This document shows positions 31,479 to 36,370 of a stretch of DNA of 36,370 nt, in pieces (the first letter of the stretch is position 1; every line of letters begins with the position of its first letter). The position numbers and the translations under genes are program-made. The notes under the pieces are model-generated. The model ran no database searches. It was not told the DNA's origin and saw only the letters and a list, made by a program, of their open reading frames with translations. Origin of the DNA: Lachnospiraceae bacterium UBA7143. GTDB lineage: Bacteria; Bacillota; Clostridia; Lachnospirales; Lachnospiraceae. The stretch spans positions 46,852-83,221 of the forward strand of contig DKWV01000020.1 in NCBI GenBank assembly GCA_002491905.1, in the 5' to 3' direction.

Positions 31479-32672
31479 TCAAAGCCAGAAGCTTAAGCTG
31501 TACTGCTTTTCGTTTTCCACGTAGGATACCGCTTTGTCAGGACAGTTCAGATAGCGGAAAACCTCCTGCTGCCCGATCAGCGCCTCCTGCATCTTCCGGT
31601 AAATTTCAGGGCCTTCGCATTTCAACGTCACGTAGGTATCCCCCCGCTCATAGCTGTCCGCAAAAATTTTCTCTATCTTCTCCTCGTCAAATTCCGTGAA
31701 ATAGACGCCCTCCCTCACATAAAAATTGGCATCTATAGAAGAACACCGCGGCAGCTCCACCACATTGTCCGGCGTATGCGTCAGTTCCATCTGCTCTGTG
31801 GTAACGCAGAGATAGTCATAGTTGATCGTCGGTATTTTCTCCACGGGATAAGCCCCGCCGCCCACTGCCTGGTAGGAAGCGTCCCCCCATGTAGTATCCA
31901 CATAATAATATTCCCCGTCGATCCGCACCAGATTCCAGGCATGTCCCTCTCCGCCGACCACCCGTCCCAGCACCAGCGTGGCAAAGACACCCGCCCGGTT
32001 TAAGAGATACTGGGTCGCCTTCGCGTATCCCTGACAGACCGACTTTCTCTCCAGAAAAACAGAGCATATATTCTGGCTGTCCTTTGCTCCGGCATCATAG
32101 TCCGTATGATGGATCAGGTATTCATAGACATACTTCACCTTCTCATACTCATCCGCGTCATCCGGCATCCCGGCAAGACATTGGTTTACATAATCATCTA
32201 TCTGTCTCTGTTTTTCCTCCACTTCCTCAGGAGTGAACCGATAACTTCCCGTAAAAGTAATCTTTTTCAGGATGCTGCCCAGCGTGTACTCCGTGAAACT
32301 GTATCCCTCCACATAGAAAATCTCTGGATGGTCGTTTAGCACACACTGGAACACGCGGGAGATCTGTTCCCTGTCGCAGCTGGAAAGTCTGGCATTTTCC
32401 CGGAAATGGACCAACGCGTCCAGTATCTCCAGATAAACTTCCTGCTCCTCCTCCGACAGTTTTCCAAAAGCATAGCAGTCCTTCTGCTCTTCACGCAGTT
32501 TTTCATCCGTCTGGGTAAGCACCTGCTCAGGCAGACTCCGCTTCGCCCCTCCGGCTCCTATATCTTCCTGTCTGTAGAGGCTGCTCTCACTCCGGGAGAG
32601 CTGACGCCCCGCAAAATAAAGGGCGCCGGTCAAACCTAACATGCAAAGAAGCAATATTCCGGTCTTTTTCAT
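31479..32672 (-). CDS. Exported transglutaminase-like domain protein
   Basis: The 397 residues start with a membrane anchor or uncleaved signal (about 4-21, no lipobox). A transglutaminase-like core follows with the expected Cys-His-Asp triad: C213 in KSVCQGYA, H244 in EGHAWNLV and D259 in YVDTTWGD. The family includes peptidases and wall-associated enzymes; the substrate here cannot be told. The C-terminal 120 residues show no familiar motif. It starts 39 bp after prfC with a GGAGGG site and no clear terminator lies before the next promoter. Confidence 0.88.
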   Translation of the reverse strand: MKKTGILLLCMLGLTGALYFAGRQLSRSESSLYRQEDIGAGGAKRSLPEQVLTQTDEKLREEQKDCYAFGKLSEEEQEVYLEILDALVHFRENARLSSCDREQISRVFQCVLNDHPEIFYVEGYSFTEYTLGSILKKITFTGSYRFTPEEVEEKQRQIDDYVNQCLAGMPDDADEYEKVKYVYEYLIHHTDYDAGAKDSQNICSVFLERKSVCQGYAKATQYLLNRAGVFATLVLGRVVGGEGHAWNLVRIDGEYYYVDTTWGDASYQAVGGGAYPVEKIPTINYDYLCVTTEQMELTHTPDNVVELPRCSSIDANFYVREGVYFTEFDEEKIEKIFADSYERGDTYVTLKCEGPEIYRKMQEALIGQQEVFRYLNCPDKAVSYVENEKQYSLSFWL

Positions 32673-32711
32673 TCACAGTCACCCTCCTCTTCCACAGACT
32701 TTCCTGCTCTC

Positions 32712-34304
32712 TTATGTTCTTCCGAACTCCGACAGAACCAGTCCCTCATTCCTCTCCACCGTCATGCCGATGCTCCACTGGTTGACGAAAAGCAGGAGCG
32801 GATTATCTTTTAAATCCTTGATTTTCTTCATGTCCGAGGTTCCTGTCAGCCTGTCCAGATCAATGTCCTTATTCTCAATCCAGCGGATATACTCGTAAGG
32901 CAGGTTTTCCAGCTTAATTTCCACATTATACTCATTTTCCAGCCGGTATTTCAGCACGTCAAACTGCAAAACACCGACGACTCCGACAATGATCTCCTCC
33001 ATGCCGGTATTAAACTCCTGAAAAATCTGGATTGCGCCCTCCTGCGCAATCTGCATGATCCCCTTGACAAACTGCTTCCGCTTCATGGTGTCCACCTGTC
33101 TGACCCTTGCAAAATGCTCCGGGGCAAAGGTGGGGATGCCTTCGTAAGCAAACTGTTCTCCCGGCATACAGACCGTATCCCCTATGGAAAAGATCCCCGG
33201 ATCAAACACGCCGATGATATCTCCCGCATAGGCTTCACTGAGAATTTTGCGCTCGTCCGCCATGATCTGCTGGGGCTGCGACAGCCGCATCACCCGGCCT
33301 CCCTGCACATGCCTGACCTCCTCGTTTACATCAAACCGTCCCGAACAGATACGCATGAACGCAATCCTGTCGCGGTGGGCCTTATTCATGTTGGCCTGAA
33401 TCTTAAATACAAAAGCCGAAAAATCATGTTCCACAGGATCAATCAGCCCGATATCCGCCCTGCGGGGCAGCGGCGTGGTGGTCATTTTCAAAAAATGCTG
33501 CAAAAAGATTTCCACACCAAAGTTCGTAAGCGCCGAGCCGAAGAACACCGGGGTCAGATCCCCCGCCCGAACCTGCTCTAAGTCAAAGGGAGCGCTTGCG
33601 CCGTCCAAAAGCTCGATCTCATCAGTAAGCTGCGCCAAAAAGTCTTCACCAATCTGCGCGGCCAGATTTTCCTTTTCCGCAAGAGGAATCCGGGTGGCAT
33701 GTCCCTCCTTCGTACCCTTCTCCGTGTCAGCATAAGTGATCACGCACTGGCTCTCCCGCTCATAAACACCCTTAAAATTTTTCCCGGAACCGATGGGCCA
33801 GTTCACCGGGCAGGTAGCGATCCCCAGCTCCTTCTCGATATCGTCCAGAAGCTCGAAGGTATCGTTGGCATCCCTGTCCATTTTGTTGATAAAGGTAAAG
33901 ATCGGAATATGGCGCATCACGCACACTTTGAACAGCTTGCGCGTCTGCGCCTCCACCCCTTTCGAGGCGTCGATCACCATCACCGCCGAATCCGCCGCCA
34001 TCAGCGTCCTGTAAGTGTCCTCCGAAAAGTCCTGATGACCAGGCGTATCCAGAATATTAATGCAGAACCCGTCATAGGAAAACTGCAGCACGGAGGAGGT
34101 AACGGAAATTCCCCTCTCTTTCTCAATCTGCATCCAGTCCGAAACCGCATGTCTGGCCGTAGCCTTTCCCTTGACACTGCCCGCCAGGTTAATCGCTCCC
34201 CCGTACAGCAGAAATTTCTCAGTAAGGGTAGTCTTACCCGCATCCGGGTGCGAGATAATCGCAAAGGTTCTTCTTCTGTTTATTTCGTCCGCATAAGTCC
34301 CCAC
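32712..34304 (-). CDS. prfC: Peptide chain release factor 3
   Basis: RF3 is the GTPase that removes RF1 or RF2 from the ribosome after peptide release. The 530 residues show the P-loop SHPDAGKTTLTEK near residue 20, RGISVTSSV (switch I), DTPGHQDFSEDTYRTL and NKMDRD, then domains II and III. I set the start at a GTG (34304) with GGAGG 8 nt upstream, giving the 530-residue length typical of RF3 (529 in Escherichia coli). An open frame continues to 34433 into deoB, but its residues are unlike RF3. It starts 22 bp after the deoB stop. Confidence 0.94.
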   Translation of the reverse strand: MGTYADEINRRRTFAIISHPDAGKTTLTEKFLLYGGAINLAGSVKGKATARHAVSDWMQIEKERGISVTSSVLQFSYDGFCINILDTPGHQDFSEDTYRTLMAADSAVMVIDASKGVEAQTRKLFKVCVMRHIPIFTFINKMDRDANDTFELLDDIEKELGIATCPVNWPIGSGKNFKGVYERESQCVITYADTEKGTKEGHATRIPLAEKENLAAQIGEDFLAQLTDEIELLDGASAPFDLEQVRAGDLTPVFFGSALTNFGVEIFLQHFLKMTTTPLPRRADIGLIDPVEHDFSAFVFKIQANMNKAHRDRIAFMRICSGRFDVNEEVRHVQGGRVMRLSQPQQIMADERKILSEAYAGDIIGVFDPGIFSIGDTVCMPGEQFAYEGIPTFAPEHFARVRQVDTMKRKQFVKGIMQIAQEGAIQIFQEFNTGMEEIIVGVVGVLQFDVLKYRLENEYNVEIKLENLPYEYIRWIENKDIDLDRLTGTSDMKKIKDLKDNPLLLFVNQWSIGMTVERNEGLVLSEFGRT

Positions 34305-34326
34305 GTCTTTATCCTCCAACCATTTT

Positions 34327-35478
34327 CTACAGCATGGATGTGCCGGCAAACTCCGGTCTGATCCCGAAATAGGAAAGCACCGTCGCACCGATATCCGCAA
34401 AGGTTTCCCTTGTCCCAAGATTACCGGGGACAACAGAGCTGCCGTACATCAGAAACGGCGTGTGCTCCCTGGAATGATCCGTAGACACCTTATATCCCGG
34501 GTCACAGCCGTGATCCGCCGTAATCATCAGGATATCATCCTCCTTAAGCCTGTCCAGCAGCTCCGGCAGCTTCCTGTCAAAATAGGTGAGCGCGCGGGCA
34601 TACCCGTCCACATCATTGCGGTGCCCGTAAAGCATATCATAGTCCACCAGATTGACAAAACAGAGTCCCTCAAAATCCTTCTCCAGATAAGAAAGCGTCT
34701 GCGCGATCCCCTCCTCGTTTCCCTTGGTGTAAACGGCCTCGGTAATGCCTCTTCCCGCAAAAATATCCTTGATCTTTCCCACGGAAATAACAGCCTTCCC
34801 GGCGTCCTTCAACTGATCCAGCATGGTCACGGCCGGCGGGAGCAGGGAAAAATCATGCCTCCTGGGTGTTCTCGTATAATTTCCTGATGTCCCCGTAAAA
34901 GGTCTGGCGATCACGCGTCCCACACCGTGTTCTCCCTGCAGGATTTCCCTTGCCTGTCTGCAGTATTCATACAGGGTTTCCACCGGCACCACATCCTCGT
35001 GGGCGGCAATCTGAAACACGCTGTCCGCGGAGGTATAGACAATCAAATCCCCCGTCCGCACATGCTCGTCGCCGTATACCTGAATCACCTCTGTGCCTGA
35101 GTAAGGCTTATTGCACAGCACACCCCTGCCCGTGGCCCTGCTGAAAGCATCGAGCACCTCTTTGGGGAAGCCGTTCGGATAAGTCGGCAGCGGCCTCTCT
35201 GACAAAACGCCCGCAATCTCCCAGTGCCCTATGGTAGTATCCTTACCTCTGGACGCCTCTTTCATACGGGCGATTCTGGCTGTAGGGGAAGCTGTCTTCT
35301 CCCCGCAGGTAACACCGTCCAGATTAAAAAGGCCAAGCGCCCTCATATTCGGCATATCAAACTCGGGGCTTGCGGACACGGATCGCAGCGTATTCGTTCC
35401 CTTGTCTCCGTAGCTTTCCGCATCCTCCATCTCCCCGATTCCAAAGCTGTCCAACACAATCAGAAAAACTCTCTTCAT
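34327..35478 (-). CDS. deoB: Phosphopentomutase
   Basis: It interconverts (deoxy)ribose 1-phosphate and 5-phosphate in nucleoside salvage. The 383 residues have the alkaline-phosphatase-superfamily metal site: MKRVFLIVLDSFGIGEMEDA at the start (Asp10 likely), ASRGKDTTIGHWEI with the phosphorylated Thr, and TADHGCDPGYKVSTDHSREHTP near the end (key pieces ADHGCDP and DHSREHTP). The ATG at 35478 follows GGGAGG with a 6-nt gap; a longer frame to 35562 has no support. No other nucleoside gene adjoins it. Confidence 0.96.
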   Translation of the reverse strand: MKRVFLIVLDSFGIGEMEDAESYGDKGTNTLRSVSASPEFDMPNMRALGLFNLDGVTCGEKTASPTARIARMKEASRGKDTTIGHWEIAGVLSERPLPTYPNGFPKEVLDAFSRATGRGVLCNKPYSGTEVIQVYGDEHVRTGDLIVYTSADSVFQIAAHEDVVPVETLYEYCRQAREILQGEHGVGRVIARPFTGTSGNYTRTPRRHDFSLLPPAVTMLDQLKDAGKAVISVGKIKDIFAGRGITEAVYTKGNEEGIAQTLSYLEKDFEGLCFVNLVDYDMLYGHRNDVDGYARALTYFDRKLPELLDRLKEDDILMITADHGCDPGYKVSTDHSREHTPFLMYGSSVVPGNLGTRETFADIGATVLSYFGIRPEFAGTSML

Positions 35479-35498
35479 CTTTTGCCTCCCTTTCCCAT

Positions 35499-35512
35499 GC
35501 GGCTTTGGCCGC
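35499..35512 (-). other. Small hairpin in the deoB leader
   Basis: GCGGC-CAAA-GCCGC on the minus strand forms a 5-bp GC stem before the GGGAGG site of deoB. The 134-bp gap 35479-35612 otherwise holds an isolated TATAGT (35531-35536) without a good -35, and no terminator for spoIIIAH. Confidence 0.35.
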
Positions 35513-35612
35513 CTGAAAAATCCATACCTTACTATAGTATCATAAAACCTTTCACAATGCACACAGGAATTAATCCCGACCCGTTTTCACCCCGCCGCCC
35601 GTTTTTGGCAGC

Positions 35613-36326
35613 CTATTCCTCATCAGAATTTACCGTGCTGATTACAACCGCGTCCGCGCTCACGCCTGTCTTGCGGATCACAATGTCCTCAATCTGCGCG
35701 CGCTGCGCCTCCGAAAGCTCCGCCGTGTTCACCACCACGTCCACGCTGTCCCCGTCTATGCTGACAATGGCATCCTCAAAGCCCTTCGCCTCCAGAAGAA
35801 TTTCCGCCGCCGTCTCCTTCTCCGCAATGTCCGTCATGGAGATCATGCTGCTCACGGCCTCCTGCTTCTGGGTTTCACTGATATTGGCGTTGTTGATAAT
35901 CTCCAGCAGCGTCTCCTTATTCTGCATTCTGGTCTGTTCCTTCTCAAGTTTTGCTCCGGAAAGGGCTGAAGCGGTTTCCGCCGATGTAAACACCGCCTCA
36001 CCGGGCACTTCATCCATCTGTTCTTCCGCGAGCGCCTGCGCCAACTCCTCGTCCACGCTGCCGCTCTCCGCCATAGTCACGTCGCTGTCCAGGCTCTCAA
36101 TGTCCCCGGAAGCCTGCTCGATATCCTCATCCGACAGATCCAGCAGCGACGCATACTCCTCCTCCGCATCCTCCTGCGTAAGCCCGGTCGCCCCCACTTC
36201 CCCGCTCACGCTCATCAGATCCTCGTCCGTCACCTTGGTACCCGCGAAGTTCAGGTACCCCGCCACCGCAATCATAATGGCAAGCGCCGTAATCATCATC
36301 TGATTCTTCTTAATCATATTCTTCAA
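35613..36326 (-). CDS. spoIIIAH: Stage III sporulation protein AH
   Basis: SpoIIIAH is the mother-cell membrane protein that binds SpoIIQ and forms a channel ring between mother cell and forespore. The 237 residues have an N-terminal anchor (about 9-28, QMMITALAIMIAVAGYLNF), an acidic disordered linker (about 30-130) and the ring-building YscJ/FliF-like C-terminal domain (TLLEIINNANISETQKQEAV, EILLEAKGFEDAIV, IEDIVIRKTGV). The preferred start is a TTG at 36326 with GGGGAG 6 nt upstream, which yields MKNMIKKNQ; the ATG three codons later is too far from that site. Confidence 0.93.
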   Translation of the reverse strand: MKNMIKKNQMMITALAIMIAVAGYLNFAGTKVTDEDLMSVSGEVGATGLTQEDAEEEYASLLDLSDEDIEQASGDIESLDSDVTMAESGSVDEELAQALAEEQMDEVPGEAVFTSAETASALSGAKLEKEQTRMQNKETLLEIINNANISETQKQEAVSSMISMTDIAEKETAAEILLEAKGFEDAIVSIDGDSVDVVVNTAELSEAQRAQIEDIVIRKTGVSADAVVISTVNSDEE

Positions 36327-36339
36327 TTTCTTCTCCCCT

Positions 36340-36370
36340 TCACTGGTTATTTGTTTTCATTTTAATTATT
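36340..36370 (-). CDS. spoIIIAG: Probable last codons of spoIIIAG (partial)
   Basis: An open frame entering from the right edge reads IIKMKTNNQ and stops with TGA at 36340-36342, 13 bp before spoIIIAH. SpoIIIAG precedes SpoIIIAH in the conserved spoIIIA operon and a basic end of this kind fits, but only nine residues are visible. Confidence 0.4.
   Translation of the reverse strand, partial: IIKMKTNNQ

Overview
The window looks like chromosome of an endospore-forming Clostridia member, most likely Lachnospiraceae. The evidence is Firmicutes housekeeping synteny (yicC-remA-gmk-rpoZ-rimO-pgsA-cinA-recA-recX-rny and asp23-nusB-xseA-xseB-ispA-dxs-tlyA-nadK-argR-recN-spoIVB), sporulation genes (spoIVB, spoIIIAH, a SpoVB-type flippase, a Spo0A-type DNA-binding protein), GAAC-N4-GTTC type SOS boxes at recA, and AGGAGG-like ribosome binding sites. 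Base composition is moderately GC-rich with AT-rich promoters. No tRNA, rRNA, insertion sequence, prophage or CRISPR array was seen. All genes but one (rqcH) read on the minus strand.

Layout, left to right. (1) 1-3.6 kb: rny (cut by the window edge, own promoter), recX and recA (4-nt overlap) behind a sigmaA promoter with two LexA-type boxes. (2) 3.6-10.8 kb: an apparent eight-gene operon, yicC-remA-gmk-rpoZ-rimO-pgsA-cinA plus a membrane-anchored low-complexity repeat protein. It starts at a near-consensus promoter (10737-10765) and ends at a hairpin terminator (3565-3606). (3) 10.8-12.7 kb: rqcH, divergent, for ribosome quality control. (4) 12.8-16.8 kb: glgA, a MOP/SpoVB-type flippase and a ComEC-like metallo-beta-lactamase lipoprotein, packed tightly enough to suggest translational coupling. 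(5) 16.9-20.9 kb: an accessory island between glgA and spoIVB with a receiver-less Spo0A effector domain protein, a LacI-family regulator and a methyl-accepting chemotaxis protein. (6) 21.0-31.5 kb: spoIVB, recN, argR, nadK, tlyA, dxs, ispA, xseB, xseA, nusB and asp23, mostly overlapping or closely spaced, behind a promoter at 31444-31472. (7) 31.5-36.4 kb: a transglutaminase-like exported protein, prfC, deoB, spoIIIAH and probably the last codons of spoIIIAG.

The housekeeping genes cover DNA repair, nucleotide supply, isoprenoid and phospholipid synthesis, translation and RNA turnover, in conserved arrangements. The least ordinary part is 16.9-21.0 kb. In Bacillus and Clostridia spo0A usually follows recN-spoIVB. 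Here that place holds an MCP, a LacI-type regulator and then a protein with a well conserved Spo0A DNA-binding domain but no phosphoacceptor receiver. The MCP has a perfect consensus promoter with a CG-centred palindrome just after the predicted start of transcription. A close copy of that palindrome (11 of 14 bases) overlies the lacI-type gene's own predicted promoter, which suggests one regulator controls both. Other points of interest are the 39-bp coding tandem repeat between cinA and recA, the repeat-expanded acidic tail of RNA polymerase omega, and several unexplained inverted repeats.
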